DNA of 13,715 nucleotides from Cytophagales bacterium (GTDB taxonomy: Bacteria > Bacteroidota > Bacteroidia > Cytophagales > Cyclobacteriaceae), in NCBI GenBank assembly GCA_020063545.1, contig JAGUUF010000374.1:1-13715 (forward strand), in the 5' to 3' direction. Both the position numbers and the translations under genes were made by a program. Shown piece by piece: positions 1 through 7,143 of this stretch; position 1 is the first letter of the stretch, and each line of letters opens with the position of its first letter. The notes under the pieces were generated by a model, which saw only the letters and a program-made list of their open reading frames with translations, had not been told where the DNA came from and searched no databases.

Positions 1-1265
1 AAAAATTTACGCTCGAACCGGACATAGACAAGCATGGCAAAATAGGCCAGCAGTTGGCAAAAGGCCAGCAAATTCCGGTGCAAATTGTAAAGGAACCCAT
101 CTCGACCAAGGGCCCACGACTGTCCTGTGAGCTTTCCCTGGCCGGGCGCTACCTGGTGCTCGTGCCGTTTTCGAATACCGTTAACGTATCGAAGAAAATT
201 ACCAGCAGCGATGAGCGCAAGCGCCTGTTGCGCCTTATTCAATCCATTAAACCGGAAAACTTTGGCGTTATCGTGCGCACAGTAGCCGAGGGGGTTGAAG
301 TGGCCGACCTTGACCGCGACCTGCGTACCCTGGTTAAAACCTGGGAAGAGGGAATTACCCGCCTGCCCACGGCCCAGCCCAATGATAAACTGATTGGCGA
401 ACTGAACAAAACCTCATCGTTGGTGCGCGATTTACTGAATGAATCGTTCGACAACATTCATGTTGATGACAAAAAAATATACGAAGAGATTCGCACCTAC
501 ATCCGGACCATTTCGCCCGAGCAGGAGAAAATCGTAAAACTCTACACCGGCCGCGTAAAGATTTTTGAGCATTACGGAATTGAAAAGCAGATTAAATCGG
601 CCTTCGGTCAAACGGTAAGTTTAAAAGGCGGGGGTTACCTGATTATTGAGCATACCGAGGCCCTTCATGTTATTGATGTAAACAGCGGTAATAAATCGAA
701 CCGGGAAGAGAACCAGGAGAACACGGCCCTCTCGGTTAACATAGAGGCAGCCAAAGAAATTGCGCGCCAGTTGCGCCTGCGCGATATGGGCGGCATAATC
801 GTGGTGGATTTTATTGACATGAAAAACCACGACAACAAAAAACTGATCCATAAGATCATGAAAGAGGAGATGGAAAAGGACAAAGCCAGGTCCACCGTGC
901 TCCCGCTTTCAAAATTCGGGCTGATGCAGATTACCCGCGAGCGCGTAAGGCCACAGGTAAATATTGCTACGAAGGAAGTTTGCCCTACCTGCAATGGTAC
1001 CGGTAAAATCGGGGCCTCCATTTTGGTTTCTGATCAGATTGAGAAAACACTGGAGTACCTGCTGATTAAACAAAACCAGCGGCAGTTGGTGCTGGCCGTG
1101 CATCCGTACCTGCACGCCTATTTTACCAGGGGCATTTTTTCGCAACGGGTAAAGTGGTTTTTCAAGTATAAACGTTGGGTACATATGGAGGTAGACTCCT
1201 CCATGGGCATAACAGAGTTTAAATTTTTGAATAAGGAAGGCGAGGAGATTCAGTTGAATTCCTGA
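1..1265 (+). CDS. rng: Ribonuclease G/E family endoribonuclease, 5'-truncated by the window edge
   Basis: This is a single-strand-specific endoribonuclease that processes rRNA precursors and mRNA in the cytoplasm. The frame is open from position 3, and the residues before the TTG at 54 continue the S1-domain sequence without a break, so that TTG is not the real start. About 420 residues are visible; complete Bacteroidota homologues are roughly 510-520, so about 90-100 N-terminal residues are missing. The catalytic metal-binding aspartates are seen in DVNSGN (codon at 675) and VVDFIDM (Asp codon at 807). The CPTCNGTG zinc-link motif starts at 981. The protein stops soon after the catalytic core, with no long RNase E-like scaffold tail, which favours RNase G. 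It ends 9 bp before a convergent gene, and I see no clear terminator between them. Confidence 0.95.
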   Translation, partial: KFTLEPDIDKHGKIGQQLAKGQQIPVQIVKEPISTKGPRLSCELSLAGRYLVLVPFSNTVNVSKKITSSDERKRLLRLIQSIKPENFGVIVRTVAEGVEVADLDRDLRTLVKTWEEGITRLPTAQPNDKLIGELNKTSSLVRDLLNESFDNIHVDDKKIYEEIRTYIRTISPEQEKIVKLYTGRVKIFEHYGIEKQIKSAFGQTVSLKGGGYLIIEHTEALHVIDVNSGNKSNREENQENTALSVNIEAAKEIARQLRLRDMGGIIVVDFIDMKNHDNKKLIHKIMKEEMEKDKARSTVLPLSKFGLMQITRERVRPQVNIATKEVCPTCNGTGKIGASILVSDQIEKTLEYLLIKQNQRQLVLAVHPYLHAYFTRGIFSQRVKWFFKYKRWVHMEVDSSMGITEFKFLNKEGEEIQLNS

Positions 1266-1274
1266 CGTACCAGG

Positions 1275-1994
1275 TTATGTTGCCGGCTTGTCCTGTCCAT
1301 TAAGTGTGGGTTCAGGATTGATGAACGGTGACGATTGCTGATGAAGCAGGATAGCTTTTTTAGAAAGCACCAGGGCAACAATTAAGGAAATGATGGCGCC
1401 AACCCACAAGCCCGGTACAAACGCGATGAACCAGAAGTAGTCGTAGGCCCCATGAAACGCAGTGGCAACCAATAAGGCTGTTATCGAGTAGAACAGCTCT
1501 TTACGGTGGGTAAACTTAGCTTTACCTAAGAAGTACCCCATCAGCACGGCAAAGCAGGCGTGGGCAGGTACAGCGGTAAACATGCGCAAAATACCGGTAG
1601 GTACACCGTAATGAAATACGTATAATATATTTTCGAACGTTGCGAAACCCATGCCCACCATGGTGGCATACACAATGCCGTCAAAGGGTTCGTTGAAGTT
1701 TTTGTTCGGATAGAGTATGAACCGGATGAAGATAAACTTGCTGAACTCCTCGACCAGGGCTACCTTAAAAAAAGCATTGGTAAACTGATCAACCACATTG
1801 TCGTCTTTAAGGGTGGCAATGAATTCCAATGGCCAGCTTAAGGCAAAGGTTACCAGTGTGCTCAGGGCGCCATAGAAAAAACTGGTAAGCAGCAAACCTA
1901 TCGGTTCACGTTCGTGGTGATCTTTCAGGTAAATGTAAATGCCAATGGCAATACCCGGAGCCATGGCGAGCGCAAGAAGAATGAAAATGTCCAT
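1275..1994 (-). CDS. prsW: PrsW-family intramembrane protease
   Basis: This is a polytopic membrane protein of 239 residues with about seven hydrophobic segments. The PrsW signature residues are in order: EEFSK at 82-86, FEN at 120-122, a conserved His in the AVPAHACF segment (His145) and HGAYD at 181-185. Characterised PrsW from Bacillus makes the first cut in an anti-sigma factor during envelope stress. No sigma or anti-sigma gene is nearby, so the substrate here is unknown. The ATG lies 6 bp after the stop of the secreted protein upstream, so the two are probably cotranscribed. The C-terminal 25 residues are polar and probably exposed to the cytoplasm or periplasm. The family call is firm; the role is inferred. 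Confidence 0.88.
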   Translation of the reverse strand: MDIFILLALAMAPGIAIGIYIYLKDHHEREPIGLLLTSFFYGALSTLVTFALSWPLEFIATLKDDNVVDQFTNAFFKVALVEEFSKFIFIRFILYPNKNFNEPFDGIVYATMVGMGFATFENILYVFHYGVPTGILRMFTAVPAHACFAVLMGYFLGKAKFTHRKELFYSITALLVATAFHGAYDYFWFIAFVPGLWVGAIISLIVALVLSKKAILLHQQSSPFINPEPTLNGQDKPAT

Positions 1995-2000
1995 CGATAG

Positions 2001-2543
2001 TTATTCAAGCACTTTTTCAACCTCATCCATTTTGGACGAACTGTATTTTCCGCTCGTGGCGTAAAGGATTTTACCGTCCTTATCAAGCACGAAAAAGTAT
2101 GGAATGTCCTTCTTTTCGAAATCAAGCGCGTCTTTATAAGGTTTCAGTTCACCTTTGTAAAACAGAATGTAAGGCAACAACTGCGGATCAACGTTTTTAA
2201 TGGCCTTGCGCTTGGCTGTACCGGTGGCTGCAGCATTTACACCGGTAAACATAGGCACGAAATACACGTTTACATCGTAGCCGAATCCTTCAAACAATCC
2301 CTTGTTTTTCTGTATGAATTTCTCGAACACAGGCTGAAACCAGGAGTTCAGTTCGTCTTCCGATTTTTTGGAGTACGCCAGGCCAAGTAGGGTGTACTTT
2401 CCTTTAACGGCTTCGGGTAAAATAACCTTTTTGTCCTCAACGGTTTCAGCCTCCATTACCGGAAACAGGGTGCCGATTACCTGGGCAAACAATGCAGGAG
2501 AAAAAGCCAGCCAAACAAGAATGAATATTGTTTCCCTTTTCAT
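2001..2543 (-). CDS. Secreted thioredoxin-fold-like protein without cysteines
   Basis: The protein has 180 residues. Residues 1-20 form a signal peptide (charged start, hydrophobic core, cleavage probably after LFA before Gln21), so the mature protein is likely periplasmic. The rest looks like a thioredoxin-like fold: a strand KYTLLGLAYS where a redox motif would follow, a middle section with VYFVPMFTG, and a late strand IPYFFVLDKDGKILY typical of the fold's C-terminal half. There is not one cysteine in the protein, so it cannot act as a disulfide oxidoreductase. It recalls ATP10-type or TlpA-like relatives that lost the CxxC, but I cannot assign a family. It is first in a two-gene unit with the PrsW-like protease. 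A weak promoter-like TACCTTCA lies at 2548-2555, only 4 nt from the ATG. Confidence 0.75.
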   Translation of the reverse strand: MKRETIFILVWLAFSPALFAQVIGTLFPVMEAETVEDKKVILPEAVKGKYTLLGLAYSKKSEDELNSWFQPVFEKFIQKNKGLFEGFGYDVNVYFVPMFTGVNAAATGTAKRKAIKNVDPQLLPYILFYKGELKPYKDALDFEKKDIPYFFVLDKDGKILYATSGKYSSSKMDEVEKVLE

Positions 2544-2622
2544 GAGTTGAAGGTAATGAAAGATTAAATACTGATCCGCTAATCACAGTGGGATTTCATG
2601 CGCGGTTATACCTGAAACTATC

Positions 2623-2630
2623 TAAATTTG
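2623..2630 (+). promoter_or_regulatory. Putative -7 promoter element for purKE
   Basis: TAAATTTG matches the Bacteroidota -7 consensus TAnnTTTG exactly and lies 14 nt before the proposed GTG start of purK. I see no convincing TTG at the expected -33 distance. If it is used, transcription starts near 2637, which rules out the upstream GTG at 2588 as the purK start. Confidence 0.45.
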
Positions 2631-2644
2631 AGCCACATTACCTC

Positions 2645-3784
2645 GTGAGCAGGCTGTTTCAACAAAATTTTACAATCGGCATCCTTGGCGGAGGCCAGCT
2701 TGGCCGCATGCTCATTCAAGCGGGTATTGATTTTAACCTGTCGTTTCGTGTTCTCGATCCGGACAAAGAGGCCCCCTGCAGCGGGCTGGCTCCTTTCCAG
2801 GCGGGTAAACTCACGGATTACCGCACGGTGATGAAGTTTGGTGAAGCCTGCGACATCATCACCATTGAAATAGAAAACGTTAATACGAGGGCACTGAGGG
2901 AACTTGTAAAAAAAGGAAAAAGGGTATATCCGCAACCCGAAATAATTGAGTTGATCCAGGATAAGCGCACCCAGAAAATTTTTTACCGGGAATGCGGACT
3001 TCCCACCGCACCGTTTCACCTTACTGAAAACCGGGCCGATGTAAAAAAACTGCAGGATTTTTTACCGGCTGTACATAAACTCGGCCGCGAAGGCTATGAC
3101 GGCCGGGGTGTACAGATTATCCGTTCAAAAAAGGAGTTGCGTAAAGCATTTGACGTTCCGGGCTTACTCGAACAGCTGGTCGATTTCGAAAAGGAAATAT
3201 CGGTAATTGTTGCACGCAACGAGCGTGGCGAAATAAAAGCCTACCCTGCTGTTGAAATGGTCTTTCATCCTGAAAAAAACCTGGTGGAGTACCTGTTTGC
3301 CCCGGCTCAACTAACCAACTCCATTGCACGTGAAGCGGAAGCCATTGCCCGCAAAACAATTAATGAATTGAAAATGGTTGGCCTGCTTGCCGTTGAAATG
3401 TTTGTAACCCGGCAAGGAAAAGTTCTTATTAATGAAATTGCGCCCCGGCCCCACAACAGCGGCCATCACACCATCGAAGCGAATTCAACCTCGCAATACG
3501 AACAGCATCTTCGTGCCATCCTCGGGCTACCGTTAGGCGAAACCCACCTTATTCTTCCGAGTGCCATGGTAAATTTGCTGGGCGAACCGGGTCATAACGG
3601 CCCGGCCCGTTACAAAGGGTTTGAAAAGGTTATCCGTATTCCCGGTGTGCACGTGCATTTATACGGGAAAAAGATTACAAAACCATTTCGTAAAATGGGC
3701 CATGTAACTATTGTGGATCCGGACGTTGCCAGTTTGCGTGAGAAAGTAACTTATGTAAAAAAAACCTTAAAGGTTGTAGCATGA
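2645..3784 (+). CDS. purK: N5-carboxyaminoimidazole ribonucleotide synthase (PurK)
   Basis: This enzyme uses ATP and bicarbonate to convert AIR to N5-CAIR in de novo purine synthesis. It is an ATP-grasp protein of 379 residues from the chosen start. The N-terminal GILGGGQLGR loop lies at about 12-21, the ATP-grasp segment GREGYDGRGV at about 147-156, and the metal/ATP-binding segment NEIAPRPHNSGHHT at about 263-276. The open frame extends upstream to a GTG at 2588. The extra 19 residues do not look like PurK, and a TAAATTTG promoter element lies at 2623-2630, so I prefer the GTG at 2645, which gives the usual family N-terminus. The stop overlaps the purE start as ATGA, indicating translational coupling with the enzyme that uses its product. 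Confidence 0.93.
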   Translation: MSRLFQQNFTIGILGGGQLGRMLIQAGIDFNLSFRVLDPDKEAPCSGLAPFQAGKLTDYRTVMKFGEACDIITIEIENVNTRALRELVKKGKRVYPQPEIIELIQDKRTQKIFYRECGLPTAPFHLTENRADVKKLQDFLPAVHKLGREGYDGRGVQIIRSKKELRKAFDVPGLLEQLVDFEKEISVIVARNERGEIKAYPAVEMVFHPEKNLVEYLFAPAQLTNSIAREAEAIARKTINELKMVGLLAVEMFVTRQGKVLINEIAPRPHNSGHHTIEANSTSQYEQHLRAILGLPLGETHLILPSAMVNLLGEPGHNGPARYKGFEKVIRIPGVHVHLYGKKITKPFRKMGHVTIVDPDVASLREKVTYVKKTLKVVA

Positions 3785-4293
3785 AAAAACCATTGGTAGG
3801 CATAATAATGGGCAGCCAGTCTGACCTGAAAACAATGAAAGAGGCGGCCGAAGTGCTTGAGGAACTGGGTGTGCCTTACGAATTAACCGTGGTTTCGGCA
3901 CACCGCACCCCCCTTCGCATGGTTAATTATGCCACCAACGCCCGAAGCAAAGGTCTACGCGTAATCATTGCAGGCGCGGGTGGCGCGGCCCATCTGCCTG
4001 GCATGGTGGCTTCCATCACTTCGTTGCCGGTTATCGGAGTTCCGGTTAAGTCATCCAATTCCATTGACGGATGGGACTCGGTGCTATCCATTTTGCAAAT
4101 GCCTGCAGGTGTGCCGGTAGCGACTGTAGCGCTGGATGGTGCCCGCAATGCCGGGATTCTTGCCGCGCAGATAATCGGCACGGCCGATAAGACGGTGGCT
4201 AAGAAACTTGATGCACTTAAAAAAAGTCTCCAAACCAAAGTAGAATCGTCAGCCAGGGATATTGAAAAGAAAGGCTGGCGAAAACTCTCCTGA
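3781..4293 (+). CDS. purE: N5-carboxyaminoimidazole ribonucleotide mutase (PurE, class I)
   Basis: PurE moves the carboxylate of N5-CAIR to carbon 4, giving CAIR, the step after PurK. It has 170 residues, normal for class I. The phosphate-binding GSQSD loop is at 11-15, SAHRTP with the catalytic His41 is at 39-44, and AGGAAHLPGM is at about 66-75. Presence of PurK next door supports class I mutase activity rather than the class II AIR carboxylase. The start codon overlaps the purK stop by 4 bp. The last 30 or so residues are a lysine-rich helical tail. The next gene starts 35 bp downstream, with a possible weak promoter between. Confidence 0.96.
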   Translation: MKKPLVGIIMGSQSDLKTMKEAAEVLEELGVPYELTVVSAHRTPLRMVNYATNARSKGLRVIIAGAGGAAHLPGMVASITSLPVIGVPVKSSNSIDGWDSVLSILQMPAGVPVATVALDGARNAGILAAQIIGTADKTVAKKLDALKKSLQTKVESSARDIEKKGWRKLS

Positions 4294-4328
4294 CATTTTA
4301 CCGCAAAAATGGGTACCTTCATCCTGAT

Positions 4329-5585
4329 ATGAAGCCGGGTAATAAAGGTTGGCTCAGTGAGTATCTTGATTTCCGCAGGGATGCCTTTAGTGAACTTTCG
4401 AGTAACCGAAAGGATTCACACCCGGAGTATGCCCTGTACCGGATTATTCAGCCCACCGGCTTAATGTATGGACAATCGGTTGGCCACATCAATCACCCGG
4501 ACGCAGTTTCGTGGGATGAGAAAGACAGGATGAAGGTGCTGCTGGCGGAAAGCCTCATCAGCAGTTCTATTTTGTTTCATGGCAGCCCTATTGGCAGTCA
4601 GCAGGAGTTAGCCGATTTGTTTAACCGGGTGCTGGAAAACATTGCCGGTTTTTACAACACCATCTTTCCGGAACTGGCAACCCCGACAAAAACACTGTTT
4701 GGTAAGAAACGATCAACAACCGAACTGGCCGAACGCATCCTTGAAAAGCGCATTGATCGCACCTTTGAACATAAGGGAAATTTCTGGGTTTACTTTTTTC
4801 ACAACAGCATACTCTTTCTCGATGTATTCATCTTCGGCCAGTGGATCCACACCAATGCCGATAAGATCGTTGCAGATTTTTTCCGGTACGAACGCGAGGA
4901 ACTCCGGTTTTCGGTAGTTAAAGTAATGGCAGCAGCCGCGCATTCGGATAACGTGCTTGACTTCGAAGAGCAAAAGTTGTTTCAGTATTTTATCCAGGGC
5001 ACTGAGATCCCTGCAGACAAAAGAAAAGAAGCCCTGACAATTTTTAAATCAGGTGTTGCCATCCGCGACATTAACCTGCCCTCCGATAACTCGTGGATTC
5101 TGCGCAAATTTTACCTGGAGATTGCCATCCTCACGATGTGGGCCGACCGCAGGGTAGAAGAAACCGAGCACGAGTTTCTCAGGCAATTGTGCGCGCACCT
5201 GGGTTTCAGCGATGACGACCTGGAGAACAGCCTCATTGCCATTGAGGGATTTGTTTTGGAACACTGGCATGAACTGGAGTACCTGCAGGACAAAGCGAAT
5301 TATGAGCGCGTTAGCGAACACTTTATTTCGCGCGTTGCCCGTATTGCCGAAAAGAATAAAGGAAAACTGTTAAAAGAGATTCAGGATAACAGGGTTGTAC
5401 TTAACCTGCTTATGAAAGCTCAGGCTGAAGAATTAACTGCCGAAGAAAGTGAAATGGTTCGCCAGCACCTTATCCATGCCCTTAAAACCATCCCGACTTT
5501 CGGCATTATTGTATTGCCTCAGAATTTTTTAACACTCAGGGTTTTACTTAAAATACTACCCAAAAATTTATTTGCCGCCCAATAA
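4329..5585 (+). CDS. TerB-like / LETM1-like domain protein
   Basis: This 418-residue protein has no signal peptide and no clear membrane helix apart from moderately hydrophobic stretches at about 152-172 and 390-412. Residues about 190-300 form a helical TerB-like region, with acidic turns such as AAAHSDNVLDFEE and WADRRVEETEHEFL, the paired metal-binding style of TerB domains. Residues about 355-418 resemble the LETM1 core: LTAEESEMV, then KTIPTFGIIVLP and LLKILPKNLF. Bacteroidota homologues are, as I recall, named LETM1-related biofilm-associated protein; the true function is unknown. Mitochondrial LETM1 acts in cation/proton exchange, which may not carry over. It follows purE by 35 bp with a weak TACCTTCA element at 4314-4321, and it converges on a TerC-family gene 3 bp away. 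Confidence 0.75.
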   Translation: MKPGNKGWLSEYLDFRRDAFSELSSNRKDSHPEYALYRIIQPTGLMYGQSVGHINHPDAVSWDEKDRMKVLLAESLISSSILFHGSPIGSQQELADLFNRVLENIAGFYNTIFPELATPTKTLFGKKRSTTELAERILEKRIDRTFEHKGNFWVYFFHNSILFLDVFIFGQWIHTNADKIVADFFRYEREELRFSVVKVMAAAAHSDNVLDFEEQKLFQYFIQGTEIPADKRKEALTIFKSGVAIRDINLPSDNSWILRKFYLEIAILTMWADRRVEETEHEFLRQLCAHLGFSDDDLENSLIAIEGFVLEHWHELEYLQDKANYERVSEHFISRVARIAEKNKGKLLKEIQDNRVVLNLLMKAQAEELTAEESEMVRQHLIHALKTIPTFGIIVLPQNFLTLRVLLKILPKNLFAAQ

Positions 5586-5602
5586 GTGTCATACAATTTT
5601 TG
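5561..5602. terminator. Possible weak bidirectional terminator between convergent genes
   Basis: CAAAAATT (5561-5568) and AATTTTTG (5595-5602) form a perfect 8-bp inverted repeat enclosing both convergent stop codons, with a 26-nt loop. The arms are A/T-rich, so each strand would give a U-rich 3' arm. The stem is weak and the loop large, so this is only a candidate. Confidence 0.22.
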
Positions 5603-6569
5603 ATTTGCGCGGAATGATTACCGAGAAAATAACGGAGAGGGTAAGGGTGGCAATGATTACGGAAAAAGAAAGGTAAACATTGATGTCAATCTGGAAGATC
5701 TCCAGGATCATTTTGGCGCCAATGAAAAACAGGATGATGGAAAGGCCCTTTTGCAGCAGGTAAAATTTATCAATAATGCCCGATAACAAAAAGAACATGG
5801 CGCGTAAACCCATAACGGCAAAAATGTTTGACGTATAAATCAGGAATTCGTTTTGCGTAATGGCAAAGGCGGCAGGAATGGAGTCAACCGCAAAGATCAG
5901 GTCAGTTGTTTCAATCAACACAATTACCAGGAATAGCGGGGTAAACCACAGCTTACCCTTTTCGAATACGAGAAACTTACCATCCTTTGTATCGGTGGTT
6001 ATCGGCAGGTATTTTTTACAGAAAATGAGAACAGGATTCTTTTCGGGTTCAATTTTTTCATCACCATCCTCAAAGTAAATCCGGATGCCGGAGTAGATCA
6101 GGAACACACCGAATATATACAGTATCCAATGGAATTTATGAATCAGGTAAGCGCCCACAAAAATGAATATGGCGCGCATAATAATAGCGCCCAGGATGCC
6201 CCAGAAAAGAATTTTATGGTAATAGGTTTCATCGACCTGGAAGTACTTTAGGATAAGGAGGATAACAAAAATGTTATCAACCGAGAGGGCCTTTTCGGTC
6301 AGGTAAGCCGAGAAATATTCAACCGCCCCGACTGCGCCACTCTCATCGTAAACATAAATGAAGTACCCAAATAACGCAGAAACCGTTACCCAGAAAATAG
6401 ATTGATACAGGGCCGACTTGGTGGAAACCTTGTGGGCCTGCTTGTGAAAGAGCCCAAGGTCGAGCACCAGAAAGAGGATAATGATGGCACCGAAGATACC
6501 AAACAAGATTACTTCTCGTTCATTACCGCCAAACAGAGAGATTACTAGTATGTTGAGAGGGTTATCCAA
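5589..6569 (-). CDS. TerC/Alx-family integral membrane protein
   Basis: This is a 326-residue polytopic protein with about nine membrane segments. The two TerC signature regions are present: EKALSVDNIFV at 92-102 and ETTDLIFAVDSIPA at 220-233, with the acidic residues within the membrane expected of the family. Family members include E. coli Alx, linked to manganese export, and tellurite-resistance TerC; general metal-ion transport is the safest inference. The start is a TTG at 6567-6569, because a TAG codon lies directly before it in frame and no ATG occurs nearby inside. A promoter with both -33 and -7 elements lies at 6645-6672, giving a leader of about 70 nt. The gene converges on the TerB/LETM1-like gene with a 3-bp gap. 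Confidence 0.9.
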   Translation of the reverse strand: MDNPLNILVISLFGGNEREVILFGIFGAIIILFLVLDLGLFHKQAHKVSTKSALYQSIFWVTVSALFGYFIYVYDESGAVGAVEYFSAYLTEKALSVDNIFVILLILKYFQVDETYYHKILFWGILGAIIMRAIFIFVGAYLIHKFHWILYIFGVFLIYSGIRIYFEDGDEKIEPEKNPVLIFCKKYLPITTDTKDGKFLVFEKGKLWFTPLFLVIVLIETTDLIFAVDSIPAAFAITQNEFLIYTSNIFAVMGLRAMFFLLSGIIDKFYLLQKGLSIILFFIGAKMILEIFQIDINVYLSFSVIIATLTLSVIFSVIIPRKSKIV

Positions 6570-6644
6570 CTACGTCCGTCTTCAAAGGTTCTTTTACAGG
6601 ACCTAAGCCCTTCATTATCAAAGCACTCAGAGGCCCGAAGGTTT

Positions 6645-6672
6645 CAAAAGTACAACTATTTTTCAAAGGCAA
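6645..6672 (-). promoter_or_regulatory. Bacteroidota-type promoter for the TerC gene
   Basis: Reading the minus strand, TTG (6672-6670), a 17-nt spacer and TACTTTTG (6652-6645) match the -33/-7 pattern of Bacteroidota housekeeping promoters. Transcription would start near 6638. A second, imperfect -7 (AACCTTTG, 6590-6583) lies 13 nt before the start codon and could be an alternative. Confidence 0.55.
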
Positions 6673-6711
6673 AAATCCGTGTCGCGATTAATGAGGGACG
6701 ACCGGCAAAGG

Positions 6712-6725
6712 AAACCCATGGGTTT
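6712..6725. promoter_or_regulatory. 14-bp perfect palindrome, candidate operator upstream of terC
   Basis: AAACCCATGGGTTT is a perfect palindrome just after the fur-family stop and about 60 bp upstream of the terC promoter. Its 10-bp core, ACCCATGGGT, recurs at 11078-11087 upstream of gpmI. It is too short and lacks a T-tract, so it is not a good intrinsic terminator. Confidence 0.35.
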
Positions 6726-6732
6726 GCTAAAA

Positions 6733-7143
6733 TCATGAACAATTCTGGCATACCCCTTGGATAAGCAGGTTGAGTTCGGTGGCTTTGTAGCCCCGTGGAA
6801 GTTTTACGGAAGGGATGTCCACATCCAGGCAGTTGGTTTGCCCGCACACCGAGCATTTAAAATGCACATGATCGTGATGGTGGCCGGCCGTTGTGCAGGC
6901 TACCGAGCATAAGGCATACTTTATTCCGCCTTCGTCATCAAGTACCTTATGAATCAGCCCCCTGTCAAGAAATGTTTTCAACGTGCGGTAAACCGTAACC
7001 CGGTCAAAACTGGCGGGCACTGCCCGTTCAATATCGCCATGGGATAAGGCAAAATCTTTTTTCAGAAACAAATTGAGAATGGCCTGGCGGCCCGGGGTAA
7101 AGCGAAGTTGAAAATCCTTTAAGAGTTGCTTTGATCCTGTCAT
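6733..7143 (-). CDS. Fur-family metal-responsive transcriptional regulator
   Basis: This is a 136-residue cytoplasmic DNA-binding protein. The winged-helix recognition region FDRVTVYRTLKTFLDRGL is at 46-63. The His-rich metal site HHHDHVHF is at 88-95, and the structural zinc cysteines are CSVC at 97-100 and CQNC at 132-135. There are extra cysteines at 79 and 83. The sequence does not decide between Fur, Zur, PerR and Mur specificity. It is the last gene of the gpmI operon: its ATG overlaps the exporter stop by 4 bp (ATGA), so translation is likely coupled. A perfect palindrome lies 8 bp after its stop. Family confident, metal unknown. Confidence 0.9.
   Translation of the reverse strand: MTGSKQLLKDFQLRFTPGRQAILNLFLKKDFALSHGDIERAVPASFDRVTVYRTLKTFLDRGLIHKVLDDEGGIKYALCSVACTTAGHHHDHVHFKCSVCGQTNCLDVDIPSVKLPRGYKATELNLLIQGVCQNCS

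Noticed and set aside
54..56. TTG as the start of the RNase G gene
   Set aside because: The frame is open to the window edge and the upstream residues continue the family sequence, so the gene is truncated and starts outside.
4314..4321. TACCTTCA as a promoter for the TerB/LETM1-like gene, with the same 8-mer at 2548-2555 on the minus strand before the secreted thioredoxin-like gene
   Set aside because: It departs from TAnnTTTG at two positions and lies only 4-7 nt from the ATG, leaving almost no leader; kept as a note, not as a feature.
5589..6569. Naming the TerC-family gene a tellurite-resistance determinant
   Set aside because: The family is mainly involved in metal-ion homeostasis; the rest of a ter operon (terZABDE) is absent apart from the TerB-like domain next door.
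6570..6640. A yybP-ykoY manganese riboswitch before terC
   Set aside because: The family makes it plausible, but I find none of the conserved loop motifs in the leader.
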